A stretch of 64,000 nt of DNA from Clarkia xantiana subsp. parviflora (GCA_036873135.1 JAPTYO010000015.1:14797683-14861682), one strand, 5' to 3'; numbered from the stretch's first letter, positions 29,880 to 42,175 are shown. A program made the numbers and translations. Notes: generated from the sequence alone by a model not told the origin.

Positions 29880-31905
29880 TATTAAATCTTGAATTAAGCA
29901 GAGAAATATCGAAGAAAATGCATTCATTCACCAAGTCTGCAATTACAGAGGAGGGAACCTTTTATACCTACCAGATTTAACTAACTAACTTCTAGAATTA
30001 ACGAAAAGGTCCCTTTACAATTGATAAAACTAAGTCCTCATTCTTATATAATCGTCTTCATCTCTTCCCCTTCTTTGTTCTCATTCTGCTGAAAGATTCT
30101 TCACTCCAAAACATTTAAAAAGATGATGATGTTGCTGCTTATCAAGTGAATTCGTCAGTACATCTACTAACTGGATTTTAGAAGTATATGCTCAGTACGA
30201 ATGATTCCAAGCAACAATTTCTCTCTAATGAAATGACAATCTATTTCTATGTATTTGGTTCTTTCGTGGAACATTGGATTTATTACTATCTTAATGGCTG
30301 TTTCATTATCACAGAATAATGTAGTTGAATTTTGAAGCTCAAAACCCAACTCCTCGAGCAATCCTCTTAGCCAAATCACTTCTGATACTGTAGTTCCCAT
30401 GCTCCTATATTCAGATTCTGCACTTAACTTTGAAACAGTCACTTGCTTCTTTGATTTCCAAGAGATTATTGACTCTCCTAGCTTGATGATATATCCAGTA
30501 ACTGACCTTATATTGATGCAACAGGATGCCCAATCACTATCACAGTAGGCTTTCATATCAATAAGATCATTATTTGCAGGAAAGAACAGACATTGCCCTG
30601 GATTTGCCTTGATATATGTGATTACCCTCAAAGCAGCTTGTAGATGTGAATGCTTAGGTGAATGCACAAACTGGATTAAGTGCTGCACTGAATATGTGAT
30701 GTCTGGTCGTGTCATTGTTAGGTATAAAAGCATTCCAACAACTCTTTTGTACTGCTCAATGTCATCTAGCAACTTATCTTCAGAATTGACACCAAGTAGC
30801 TTATCATATTCTGAAGAAGTGTACTTTACATGCAGTTCCAAAGGTGTTGCTGCTGCTTTAGACTCCAGTAATCCAACATTCTCTATAAATTCTAATGCAT
30901 ATTTTCGTTGATTCAACACTATCCCTTCCTTTCTTCTAGCTATTTCAAGCCCCATAAAGTATTTGAGCATCCTAAGATTTTAAGTTTGAACTGTGACTGC
31001 AAATCACTCTTGAGCTGAGTTATCAACTTCTCACTTGAACTAGTGATGTGGAGATCATCCACATACACTAAAAAATGCACTTTATCACCATCCATGAACT
31101 TACTAAATAATAAATAATCAAATTTACTTTGATGATATCTGTTGACGCTTGCTTGAGTCCATATAATGACTTTTTCAGCTTGCAGACCATTATTCTATCA
31201 CCAGCCTGTTGATTTTGCTCTCCAAAGCCTTGTGGAATGCTCATATACACTTCCTCTGTGAGATCTCCCTTGTAGGAAAGCGTTGTTTACATCTAACTGA
31301 TGCATCCTCTAACAGTACCTATACTAAGGATAGTTCTCACAGTCACCATTTTGACAACATGTGAGAAGGTTTATTTAAAATCAATTCCTTGTTTTTGAGT
31401 GTATCCTTTTGCAACCAACCTTATATTGTATCTTTCTATAGAGCCATCATGTTTGTATTTATCTCTAAAAACCCACTTACACCCAATATGTTGCTTGTCT
31501 TTTAGTAAATAGGTGATATCCCAAGTCTGATTCTCCTGTAAAGCTGCAATCTCATCTTCCATAGCTTGAATCAATTGCTGACTTAGAGAAGCTTCATAGA
31601 AAGAAGTTGGTTCACTTATCTTGTCTAATGAGCTTAAGAAGCTCGCTGTAGGAATTAGTGATGTTATGATAGCTGACAATGGAGCATTGTAAGATATAGT
31701 CTTGCAAGTGTCTTGGCATTCTTACTCTGATACCATATTAAATCTAATCAAGTAGAGAAATATCTAAGAAAATGCATTCATTCATCAAGTCTGCAATTAC
31801 AGAAGAGAGAACCTTTTATAACTAACATATTTAACTAACTTCTAGAATTAAAGAAAAGGTCCCTGAACTTTACAGGTGATAAAACTAAGTCCTCATTTTT
31901 CTATA
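29880..31905 (-). mobile_element. Element J: short copia remnant with TA...TA LTR ends
   Basis: Two LTRs of 171 and 170 bp (29880-30050 and 31736-31905) share TATTAAATCT...CTTCTAGAATTAA...TAAGTCCTCATT. The primer binding site, complement of TGGTATCAGA, abuts the right LTR (31726-31735). A purine tract (complement of CTTCCCCTTCTTTG) abuts the left one. With the ends set at TATTAAAT and TATA, a perfect 5-bp duplication ACATC flanks the element (29875-29879 and 31906-31910). Only RT-RNase H remains in 1.7 kb of interior, so gag, protease and integrase are deleted. Confidence 0.82.
30167..31679 (-). pseudogene. Element J pol remnant: RT and RNase H
   Basis: Read on the minus strand from 31679. 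The RT N-terminus (NQTWDI, then GCKWVFRDKYKHDGSIERY and LVAKGYTQKQGID) lies at 31371-31679. A middle piece ([21 protein letters not shown]) is at 31068-31250. A long open stretch at 30167-30970 starts at YFMGLEIARR and runs through TRPDITYSV to RNase H: Y-C-D-S-D-W-A near the start, SWKSKKQ, LSAESEYRSM, FCDNETAI, and RTEHILLKS near the end. The YVDD segment lies in the broken stretch 30971-31067 (LVYVDDLH is readable in another frame). Breaks near 31000, 31070 and 31300-31370 make it a pseudogene. Its sequence is clearly distinct from the A/E/F family, nearer the small copia lineages common next to plant genes. Confidence 0.9.
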
Positions 31906-31910
31906 ACATC

Positions 31911-32786
31911 ACCGTTTGCACCGAACCTGTCCGAATTAATTGATGATATAAATTTTGAATAGACCTTGGGTCCAGCAAGCAGCTGACTGAAGATTGAAGA
32001 AACTCTCGGCTCCAAGCTGTGGGAGTAATTCAGCTTTAGTGCTATCTTGGGTGGTGGATGTTGGATCGAGTGATTTGAAGGTGAAGAACAGAGCTTGAAG
32101 TAGAAGAAAACGAAGATGAAGAAATTTGAAAGTTAGTTACTCTTCAAGTACGAAACGACTGGTCCATATTTCGGCATGTTTTTTGTTGTTTGTGTTAGTT
32201 AGCTTATTTTGTAGTGATTTCTCTAGGTTTAATGGTTTATGTAATTAATTGATAAAAACTATTTGAGTTGTATATATAACACCAGCTAATAAATTATTGT
32301 ATTTTTTTTATCGTGGGTTAGACATTTAAGTCATTCCGTCCTAATTTGACAGAAATCGTAATGAAATTAGCAATTTGTATACCTTGAACTAACAAAATGT
32401 TACAAAAGAAAATTTTGGTTTACAATTTTTTCCGCAGCCCAAACATCAACTAAACAATTAGTTCCGTAAACTGATTAGAGTATAGACTTTGTCCGTATAT
32501 ATATGTTAAATACATGGTTGTTTGTATTTAATGTTGATCCTGATGGAATTTAAAAGATTTCTCACGTCAAAACTCGTTAGTTATTGAAAATGATGAAATG
32601 AAGCTGCTGCTGCTAGAGCTAATTAATATTAAACGGTAGGAAATAAATTGTTTCAAACTTACAATAATTATCACTACACAAAATCACAAACCCTGATCAC
32701 TAATTAAATTTAAGAATCTATTTTAATTGATTAAGTTGAAGCAAGTACTCAGCATCTCACTTAGAATGTCGACGTCATCTTTCCAT
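31911..32786. other. Intergenic sequence downstream of the GARP gene
   Basis: AT-rich sequence with no recognisable element. It includes the presumed 3' untranslated region and transcript end of the minus-strand gene. I could not single out a polyadenylation signal. Confidence 0.5.
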
Positions 32787-34770
32787 TCATAGAGTCAGAT
32801 CCAGAGTACTTGCCCTAACAAATCCGCCATTGATGACGTCATCACCATCTTCTACCAGCTCCTTGCTCATCACAACCTTCTTTTTTCCATCTTTCGAAAA
32901 ACCCAACGAAAGAGACAAATCTTCATCACTACATCTCTCATTACCTTCGAATAATTTCATCATCTTCTTCCTCGTATTATTCGCATGTGGTTGTTCCATC
33001 CCCAGAGACAGATTCAGATCAACAACATCTTCGCCACGTGGACAGTCTAGCTTTCTCTTAAACGCCGTCGTGCAGACTGCTACTTCGCTTGTTATCGCGG
33101 ACATTGATTCTCGACTGTCGACGAAATTATATTTATTATCATCAAATGTACGAAGTGATGATGATTTTGGTCTGCGAGGATTATTAGGGTTTAGAGTGGA
33201 ATAATAATCTGTTGATATATGGGTGGTGGGTGGTTGGTGGGGAAAAGACGAACGAGTCGGCGGGAGATTCGGATTGCCCATTCCGAGAAGTAATTTATAA
33301 TCAGTGGCAGTGGCAGCCGCCGTGAATTGGCCGCACTGCAGCGGCGGAGGAGGAGGAGGGTGTCGGAGTTGGTCGATTAGTCTGACACCGGGAATATTTC
33401 GCACTGTGTGGTGGGCAGCAGCAGCGGATCGGGTGCTCCAATGAGAATCTCCTCCATACCTTCACTCCATTTCAAAATTATATATTATAAATAAATACAG
33501 AGAGAGTTAATGTAACAAATAATAACTAAAAATACAATAATTTGTGCATTTATATTTCTTGTTTTTTTCGTAGGATGATGGTATATTTATACCAAGTTTA
33601 TCAAAATGTGATATGTGGGATGTGTCATGTTTATTTTAACTAAAACCCAAATGCGAAGTAAACCCTAGTCTTACATATGGAAAATATATATAGTACAAAT
33701 TTTGTATAAACGCTTTATAATTTTCTTCATTTGGAGTTCATATATTTTATATTAGAAAAAAATGAGATTTTTCCATACAGTTTAATAAATCCAATCCTAA
33801 AAGAAAATTTAAAATTATGAATAAAAGATGGAGGTGTGCCAATAATATAGTACATCTCTTTATCTGTGATACAAATTGAAAGTGATTAATATCCAAATCT
33901 GAATTTATAAAGTTGTTTGATCTCTTTGGGATATATATGGTACTCATTATTGCATATGGTTACTAGATAATATTTTGACATATACCATTCAAAACAATTA
34001 ACTAAACTAAGAAAATTATCTCCCACAAGAAGAAATATTGATGGGTGAGTGTATGTGATGTAAGTAATAATAGTTCTTTCATACTGATTAGTAGTCATAG
34101 ATTAACGTTGTATTGAAAGGAGTTCATCTGAAATCAATCTTGGGGGTAGATCTCAATATATTCACTCTTTATCCATATTTATGGTGGGTTTAACTAAGTG
34201 ATAAACAATTTGCAATCCCCAAAACTGAATCAAATTCAAATTTCGTTAAAGGCTACACCTTAAGAGCATCCACAATGCAAGACAAAAATGAAGGACAACT
34301 CCTCCATGTGGCAAGATGGGTTGTCCATTTGCATTGGAGATGGACAAATTTTTTTGTCCAATCCCTCCAATGAGGGATTCACTCTCTCACATCCCATCAT
34401 TAATATTGTGATAGAGTATAGTAGAAAAAAGTGTTAATTTTATTATTATTTAAAAGAATATGTAGGTCCAAGTTGGTAGACACCATTGAAGTAGTAGTAG
34501 ACAACCTCAAGACACTTTTTTATTTTATTATATATTGATTATGTGGCACTTATGTGGCATAAAGTGGGATAGAAGTTGGGGTTGTGAATTGTGGATGCTC
34601 TAAGGGAAGGTTTTAGCTCTCCCAGTTCAAATTTACACGGCGGCATGTAATACTGTACAGAAATATCTCTAACTTTTTTTTTTTTTTTTTTTTCAAATTT
34701 ACTGGTTTTTAATGCCTCAATTAAACTAAAGATGATTAATTCAACCACATTCTCGATATATCTGCTGGAA

Positions 34771-34805
<35 letters not shown>

Positions 34806-36041
34806 ATTACCTGAAATTGGAGGTGGCGTGCATAAGATTATACGGCGGAGACATGATCGGAAGTGGTTGGTTGTGATTGAAGAAGTTGCTATCTTCATAC
34901 TCCACAAGATGCCTATGGTACCTTGGAAGTACTGCAGTAAGTAATTGTGATCCATCATCCATACATTACAATTACATGGTCAGTGAATGAATCATAAACT
35001 TGATAATTAATTAATTAAGAGATATATATATATATATTGATCCATCCAACATGGAAACCCTAATTATATATTTTTCATCATTTTTATTTATGACTTACCT
35101 TGACCGGTCTCATCTATCTTGCGGCTTCTAAACATCTGCAAAGATTAACAACAATATAAAATAAATCAATAATTTTACATGTAAAATCAAAGATTAATTT
35201 GCCATTATTAATTAAAGGTGAAGTTTCTTTGATCAAGAAGATTAATTACCTGAAGATGGCTCTTCACGTGCGCTATGCTAAGTCCTTTGATGCTCATTAA
35301 TTGAAGAACCAACTTTGGCGTTGCTCCTATATCATCAACACCCAATTACAACAACATAATTATATATACATCCCTCCTTATTTTGGTAGTCTCTTGTTTC
35401 AATATTAATTAAACATGTGATGCCCAAACAAATTTGAAACACAACTCTATGATTCTGATTTTCAAGAATTTTCTAGAAATAAAAGAAGATGAAATTGGTA
35501 TTAATATTTGTATTTAATTATATTCAGACACTAGCTAGCTTAAAAAATATATATCGAACAATACACAAACTTAGGAAAAAAGAGAAAATCAAATCCATAA
35601 TTCAATATATGTAGTTCTTATAGCAACTTTGATGAAAAATTAAACAACCGGAAATTCTATCAATTCTCATATGTATAGCTATGCCATTCAAATGTGTATA
35701 TATAAAATAAACCCTAATGAATTACTATATTTACTTATGAGAATGATGATGAAATTAAAGAGAGAATTGAAACAAAACATACTATCTGGTCCTCCAAGTC
35801 TCTCGATGGCACGAACGAATCGAAGATGAAGATCGGGTGTCCATCGAAGCCTCGGATTCTTCGATCTGACATAAGGCCTCACCGGTGTTTGATGATGCTT
35901 CTTCTCATTCTCCTCCACTGTGCTGTTGTTGCTTGAACTCCCTCCCCCATCAACACTAATTTCATCTTCATCATTCTCACACTCATCTTCTTCTTCATCA
36001 TCTCTATTATAATTAGTCTCTGAATATAATTCCACTTCCAT
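32787..36041 (-). CDS. GARP (G2-like Myb) transcription factor with EAR motifs
   Basis: Five exons by GT-AG rules: 36041-35783, 35326-35250, 35135-35099, 34931-34811 and 33459-32787. They join in phase to 389 codons (388 aa). Residues 11-30 are acidic. The GARP DNA-binding domain spans about 55-117 and reads RLRWTPDLHLRFV, then LGGPD|RATPKLV across intron 1 and IAHVKSHLQ|MFRSRK across intron 2. The SHLQMF form of the SHAQKYF motif and these intron positions are usual in the family. After residue 125 comes LPRYHRHLVEYE, and later a Pro-rich run (HPPPPPPLQ). Three LxLxL repression-type (EAR) motifs occur at about 312-317 (DLNLSL), 345-350 (DLSLSL) and at the very end (LDLTL). Inferred role: a nuclear DNA-binding repressor, of the type related to KANADI-like GARP proteins but not KANADI itself. 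All splice sites are intact. I did not assign an orthologue. Confidence 0.9.
34264..34600. mobile_element. Tourist-like (PIF/Harbinger) MITE in GARP intron 4
   Basis: 337 bp beginning GAGCATCCACAAT and ending with the exact complement ATTGTGGATGCTC. TAA flanks it on both sides (34261-34263 and 34601-34603). A 3-bp TAA duplication with short G-rich terminal repeats is typical of Tourist/Harbinger MITEs. It has no coding capacity. Confidence 0.88.
34771..34802. repeat. (AAT)n microsatellite
   Basis: About 11 units of AAT, just inside the 5' splice site of GARP intron 4 (minus strand ATT). A frame with a run of Asn codons on the plus strand is a by-product. Confidence 0.95.
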
Positions 36042-36399
36042 GTATGGAGTTTGAAGAGAAGCTATGGGGGAGAGAAACCCTAGCTAGCTAGATCTGAACA
36101 GATGAGGAAGAAGAAGAAGAAGGAGATATGGATTACAAGAGATGAGGGGGCCGGGTATGAAATATGACGACTCTTCTTGCTCACTCTAGCTAGCTAGCTC
36201 TGTGTAGTGCTGTACTAAATAATTATTGAAGATATACCTAATTATTTATGTGTCTTTTATTGTTTTCAATTATAATTATTACAATGGAAATGACATACAA
36301 TAATTGCCTTTAAAACATATATAGTTGATAGAATTAATATATACCCCCGCATCTACAAAAACTTCTTCCTTACCTTTCCGTTTTTTTGGTATAATAAGC
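36042..36399 (-). promoter_or_regulatory. GARP gene 5' leader and proximal promoter
   Basis: Upstream of the ATG, the minus strand shows a CTT-rich run (plus-strand GAAGAAGAAGAAGAAGGAG, 36106-36124), common in plant 5' leaders, and TAGCTAGCTAG repeats at about 36080 and 36189. No TATA box was chosen with confidence. A MITE bounds it at 36409. Confidence 0.45.
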
Positions 36400-36408
36400 T
36401 TAAATAAA

Positions 36409-36930
36409 GGTTTAACAAACTAAAGCATGTCTTAGGTTTTGCCTATATTGAAATTCAATGTCTCGGAATTAAATTATTAATATGGACAGTCACATGTTTA
36501 ATTATTATTGAAATTTAATATCTCTGTGCGTTTTTTTTCTCCCATTCAATCATTTCAATCAACACACTCACCCAGTTATAATCCATCATTTTTTATAAAT
36601 TCTTCTAATTTCCCCTCAAACTTGAACATCCAAAAGAACGAGTTTCAAACAAAGTGGTGTGGAGCAATTTTCAGAGACAACTGAGCGAGATTTAGTAGAT
36701 GCTGATGTGGCTAACTTCTAAGGTGACAATTCTGGCACGGAAAACCGTGCATGTGAGCTCGAATTTGACAGTCGGTTTGGTCGGGATTGTCCTCTCTAAA
36801 GTAATCACACGAAGACACCGAAAAACAACTAAAATAAAACCCGAGACTATTCATATTAACATTTTAATTCGAATATACCAAATTTCAACATGGATGAAAT
36901 CCGGGACTTGTTTAATTAGGTTCTTAACCC
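36409..36930. mobile_element. Mutator-type MITE upstream of the GARP gene
   Basis: 522 bp starting GGTTTAAC and ending with the complement of GGGTTAAGAACC. Near-matching 9-bp duplications flank it (TTAAATAAA at 36400-36408, TAAAATAAA at 36931-36939). Its long, diverged inverted repeats match the family at 2603-3136: both hold TGGACAGTC...TTGAAATTT...ATGTCTC near each end. It lies about 370 bp upstream of the start codon. The open frame inside it is an inverted-repeat artefact. Confidence 0.85.
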
Positions 36931-36939
36931 TAAAATAAA

Positions 36940-38474
36940 ATAGGTTATATTATATATTTATTATATAGATAGATATAAAGTATACATCTTTGCACATGGT
37001 TATTGGTCATAGTCATGGTCATGCATATAGTCACATGCATACCATGCATGAAAGTTTTTTTTTTTCTTCTACTAATTAATGTGAAAGCATTTCTCGTGGA
37101 CAATAAACATATATGAAGCTATATATATATATACACTTGTATATTATTATATAATAATAAATAATATGTAAATTGTCGTGTCTAGAAGAAGTAAACACCC
37201 ACGACATTATGTTGAGTATGGTGGGACTTTGAGAATATTAAACGCCTTTTTCTATTTAGAGCAAGGACTATAGTCCGCATGTTTTATTTGAAATGATCAT
37301 CGATCATCTAGTTGGCTTGTATTTAACTTGTAGTGTTGTATATTTCACCTTCAAAATACATATTTGTTTAATTTGTGTTCTCATCTTGTCTCTGTTCCAC
37401 GTCAATATATTCCTATATAGTGCATATGATTTAAATTCTTCATTGTTTATAATTTAGGTTATAAAATGAATTGATTAATCCATATCAAGTCAAGAAGTTA
37501 CCTAGGGTAGATAGAACACTGATCAAATCTCATTGGGAATCTATATTGACTCGTGCATTCAGCAAAACATAATTTAAATGAAATAAAAGTTATTAACTCG
37601 CACCTCGCGTGATAATTTTTTTTTTACATCAATATATATCAAAATATATATGCATTTTACTTGTGACTAATTTATATAAAATATTATAAATATGTGATTT
37701 TATATTTCATTAGAAAGTTTCTACTTCTATTTATTACAAACAACACTTAGAAAATCAAAATACCTCAAAAATTTATAAATATTTTAATTATAAAATATTT
37801 TAGTAAATACAAGTAAATAAATATATTTGTAGGCATTAAAATAATATAATACTACAGTAAAATAAATAAACGGTTAGGGGATTGAAATTGGGGAGCCAGT
37901 TTAGACCCATTGCATAAGTCTAGTGAGATTCCTTACTAAAACCAATTAATGATATTAAGAATAGTCCACTAAGCTTATATATTGTTCCAACTCATTCAAT
38001 CTATTCGATATGGTACTTTTTACTCACATGTAGACGAGAGCGGAGACATGTAGTAAAACGGGGCGACAAACGTCACCCCATTATCGAGTATTTGTATTGA
38101 GATCCTAAGTTTATTTCTAAAAAAAAAAGTTAACCAGAACCCCATTATTTTGGTGTCAGATCTCCATTATTTTGTGTAAGACATTAAGATCTCATTCTTA
38201 CTTTGTAAGAACATTACTTCGTAAAAATCTCATTATTATTTTATTACACTTATTCAGAAAAAACTCATCAATTTTAAAAATGAACAGGGAGAATAAAAAG
38301 GAAAACACACTAGGGGAAGAATGAGAAATATTTATCAATAAGTTGATTTATCATGAAAATGATAATATTTACCATCAAAGAAATAAGATTTTTGTGATTT
38401 TTTTTACAGCTTCAAAGTGATATATCGAGATTAGGTGTCTACCGGGATATTTGACAACCAGTGGTGGGAATTAA
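36940..38474. other. AT-rich intergenic region
   Basis: No gene, LTR or inverted repeat seen. It is strongly AT-rich with scattered TATATA runs. Confidence 0.6.
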
Positions 38475-39003
38475 TGTTGGATTCTATTATGCGATTGTGT
38501 TATCCGTAGCCTGAGGACGTCAACGAGGTAGTTCACAATTTGCCAGATGGAGTCCTACGGGAACTCTGGTTAAGGAGCAATCTGTAGGCAATGGTCTCCA
38601 CATAAAAGCATATTCAATCCGGTTGCTGGATGGATCTCAGGAGTGAATTGATTGTCACAATTCGGCACCTACTTGGTGTTGTAGGAGGTTCAACCGAACC
38701 TATAGAGAAATAGGGAGAGGGAATTTATTTTCTGACAACTAAAGTGAGAGAGTGACCAACCACAAGAAATCTCTAACACCTCCTATTTATAAGAGGAGGT
38801 GAGCAAAACCACATAGGGCTTAGTACTAGTTCAACCGCACCATATGTCTAAGTTGGGTCGGCTCTTTTGGGCCACGCATGGCCCATGGGGATTTTGGCCT
38901 GACCCGAAATCCCTTATATTCCATACCCCAAATTAGACTTAGCATGTTGGTCTTATATTAATGGTCTCCTATTACGGCGACTCATTTACTCCAAATGTCA
39001 ACA
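38475..39003 (-). repeat. Element K 3' LTR
   Basis: 529 bp beginning TGTTGGATTC and ending GTCAACA on the plus strand. It is a diverged relative of the A/E/F LTR, recognisable by the shared ACACCTCCTATTTATAAGAGG promoter region and a PPT complement (GCTCCAACTCGCC) directly after it. Its orientation makes it the 3' LTR of a minus-strand element. Confidence 0.82.
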
Positions 39004-40064
39004 GCTCCAACTCGCCGGAATGGGAGTGTGCCTATTAATATGTTGTCGACCAACACACCAATACTTATTCTTTGATCCAATCTAGTTCCCGTTTTGTTCA
39101 TACGAGATTTTCCGTGCGACCGACTGACACAACGGACTTCGTGCTACTCATTGTTAAGAGTGTTGTAGCGTCCGCGGAACGTTGATTCCCAACCTGTTAC
39201 TTCTCTGTGCCGCGATGTACTCCTGGTCAACTGTTATTCTCCAATTGCCTAGTTTCCCCAAAAGAATACTTCTCCAAGGCATCCGCACAAGTACTCACAA
39301 CCTTCAACTAATATCCGACTAGTGGCCACCTAGTGAATACAAGAGTCAGAGAATTACAGATGTGCATGACCATCCCCATCGCTCATATCCTTAGTTGAAC
39401 TCAACCGGTACCGAAAGCGTGGTCACTTGGCCTCTTTGTTCAGGCGCTGCGCTCGTACGCCTGGAAGCGAACATTGAGCCCAACCTTGGACATGAGTTCC
39501 GAGTGGTAAGGGTACTTCGGGTGTCGCTTCATTCAGCAACCAGGATCAGTCACACGCTCAAGGTGAAGATGTTTGTGTCATTCAGAATCTTGAAAGATTC
39601 AGTCTAACACAACCGAGCATGACCCCCTGGTCGAACATGGCACACGCGGTATGAAGTGCGCGTCAGCAGCATAACCTGTATTTTTTTATATCAGGAGAGA
39701 GAATGTCATATGCTATCGTAGATTTTCATCTAGCCCATAATGCGGTGGTAGACGAACGGAGTTCGTCACGGCGATCTGCAAAACTTTAATCATATCGTGT
39801 ACCCCGAAACCAAATGATCGTTTTGCATAACCAGGTTTCTCTTTCGAATACCACGGCTCTTATCCGGACTTGATATGACTGAGGTTTCCTTTCCATCAAG
39901 ACGACCGTGCCCATGTGATGTGGCAATGTCCAGATTCGAAACATTTTATTAGGAGGTTTTATGTTCCAACGACTAGTAATATTGTCATTATGACGTCGTA
40001 AAAACCATAAACTCAAGTAAAAATTATTTTATTCAAAATTTACTTCAAATCCAAAAATGTTACT
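39004..40064 (-). mobile_element. Element K 3' untranslated region
   Basis: Copia sequence in reverse, matching F's 42176-43310 segment by segment (TTGCCTAGTTTCCCCA, AAGGCATCCGCACAAGTA, GGCCACCTAGTGAATACAAGA, ATTATGACGTCG). It stops at 40064, where element G begins, and K resumes with RNase H at about 54386. Confidence 0.82.
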
Positions 40065-40850
40065 GTTGGGTTACGATTATAGAAGACAGGCTAACGGATG
40101 GTCGGGAGCATCTAAGTCGGGACTCCTAAAAGGGAGTCGACGACAAATCATACTCGGAACGAAGGAATATAAATAAATGGTCGACGCCAAACTTTTCAGA
40201 ATGTCGACGACTAAGGCAACTCTTGAAGAATGGCGACAATCCCTCTCAAAACTCCCCCTCATGAGTCGAGTCGGCAACCATGTACTATTGAGAAAACCCT
40301 TCCTCTTAAGGAATGAGACAGGTGGCGACCTGCGTACCACCGACTCTATGAAGAAACCATTCCTCTTAAGGAATGGCCAAGTGGCAACCTGCTTCAGCCG
40401 CCATGAGGAAACCCTCCTCTTAAGGAATGGTGAGGTGGTGGCCTACTTTTTACTTGCTTCTACCGCCATGGAGAAACCTTCCTCATTAAGGAATGGTGAG
40501 GTGGAAACCTACGTGTCACCTGCTTGTACCCACTCCAGACAGAAACCCTCCTAGAAGGGTAGCCGCCATATAAAGTTGGTAAACTTCCCCTATAAATAGC
40601 TGGGAATACTTTCATTATTATTACATTCTCTCACTTTTTACAGTATTACTCTCATATTCCATTACTGACATAAGCTTTGGAGTGGAATCAGGGGAAAATC
40701 CCCACCACCTTTTCAGGTTAACGCCTTCAAGACTCCAAAAGGAAACTAAGTACCCTATGAGGTCGAGATAGACACCTTAGAGAGTTATTCAAAGGAGATA
40801 CCTCGAAGTCCATTTCCAAAAGCCAGGGCCACGTCAACTTGATCCCAACA
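40065..40850 (+). repeat. Element G 5' LTR
   Basis: 786 bp. From about 40285 to 40560 it carries four to five copies of a diverged unit (GAAACCCTTCCTCTTAAGGAATGG...AGGTGGCAACCTGC). A TATA box (TATAAATA, 40591-40598) follows. The layout, a U3 array upstream of TATA, parallels element C. Confidence 0.88.
40591..40598 (+). promoter_or_regulatory. TATA box, element G LTR
   Basis: TATAAATA about 35 bp upstream of a CATTCTCTCAC stretch that may hold the transcript start. Confidence 0.65.
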
Positions 40851-40894
40851 TTTGGCGTCGTCTGTGGGAACTCTGATAAAAAAGTCACGGCCCT

Positions 40895-41550
40895 GTTGAA
40901 AAACAAAGCAGTAGCGACTGTTTTGGAAGAGATTACAAAATCTCAAACAAACCCTACCAACTCGAGGCACGTTAGTGAGGAAGAAAGGAGGGATCCTCCA
41001 CCACAAGATAATGGTGACCCTAATGAGGAACAACCCCTCCACCCTGATTCACCTCCAAATCCGGTGGACCCAGAGGCGAAAACAAGGACAGCTCCCATCG
41101 CTGTCCCCCAAGAAGTAATGGCGGCATTCATAGCCTTTTGGAGCCAGACGCAGGCGGAGTTATCCTGAAAACCAAGGATCCAACACTCGAGGCTTCCTTG
41201 AAGGAAGATGTGGCTTCAAGCGTGAAAACCATCGAGACCACAATGGTCGACGCTCCTGTCAAAGAGCCAGTCCTGTTTACACTGGGGCATGTGGAAGTGT
41301 TATTGGAGAAAAAGAGGAGAGGGACATGCGACATGCTAACGGTTTGGGACCATACCTCTCATCATTTTTCCAAAAGGCTCCTTGACACTCGAGTACCTCT
41401 GCAAGTCATTGTGAGGAATATTGACGACTATACGAGAGATGGAGATCATGTTTGACACATCAATGCCCATAATTCTTCCCTGTTAGGAAGAGGGGAGACG
41501 TCACACCATTATGCAGCACTCTTCCCCACTACCCTCAAAGAGGAGGCCTC
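40895..41550 (+). pseudogene. Element G gag, 5' part (before F)
   Basis: The gypsy gag N-terminus in more than one frame. A polar, Pro-rich leader (about 40895-41165) is followed after a stop or frameshift by 41138-41455 (KSPVLFTLGHVEV-like to YTRDGDHV). A last piece leads into the Retrotrans_gag core (LFPTTLKEEAS) at 41520-41550. Element F splits the core exactly there, and it continues at 50086 with TWFYGLPDNSIDSW. In the family this is the capsid protein. At least two breaks besides the insertion make it inactive. Confidence 0.8.
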
Positions 41551-42175
41551 TATTAGATTACGGGGAGTAATCACTACGGAAACTTAAACATTGTATGTGC
41601 TAGTAATATAATTACGCAGCGGAAAGTTTACACATACCTCAAGAGTAACTGTAGTCCAAGATCCTTGCCCGAGGGAGTTCGCGATCCTCCGGTCGGGACC
41701 CGTAGAGATTCTTGTTAGAGAAGCCCTACGTGGTGCAGCTCCACAGCAAAGCCTCTGATCGATTATTGGCACGGGGACAGATCTCTGGAGAGTTTGCTCG
41801 AAAGAAATTTGGCACACCCTTGGTGTTGATATGTGGTTCGACCGAACCTTGTAGTGTGGGAGGAGGGTTTTTCTATCTAAAACACTCTTGTGAGGGAATT
41901 ATGATTAACCCTAAAATTTCCCTAACACCTCTTATTTATAGGAGGAGTAAAGTGTACAAAAGTCTACTTTACCCCACCACAAATATTCGACCGACCTTTG
42001 TATTTGGGGAGGCCCAATTTTGGGCCTCCCATGTCAATTAGGATTTGGGTCTAGCCCAATTACCCTAATGTGACATTTACCCAAGTTCATTTGGTAAACT
42101 ATACATATTATGGGCTACCAATTACGACGCCTATTATGGGCTACCAATTACGACGCCCATCACTATATGCTTACG
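41551..42175 (-). repeat. Element F 3' LTR
   Basis: 625 bp, longer than its partner because ATTATGGGCTACCAATTACG is duplicated in tandem (about 42108-42156). The terminal dinucleotides are mutated (TA for TG, CG for CA on the plus strand). A TATA element (complement TATTTATA) is at 41933-41940. Confidence 0.9.

Larger units (their letters stand above)
33460..34810 (-). other. Intron 4 of the GARP gene (1351 bp)
   Basis: Donor CAG|GTAATTC at 34810, acceptor TGAAG|GTATGG at 33460. It is much longer than introns 1-3 (456, 114 and 167 bp). It holds an (AAT)n run beginning 8 bases inside the donor, a poly(T) tract near 34676-34693 and a Tourist-like MITE at 34264-34600. Confidence 0.85.

Noticed and set aside
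34732..34944. Plus-strand frame with a poly-Asn run
   Set aside because: It reads the (AAT)n microsatellite and the complement of GARP exon 4. The real gene is on the minus strand.
36940..38474. A second host gene upstream of the GARP gene
   Set aside because: No open frame, splice pattern or motif was found in this AT-rich stretch.
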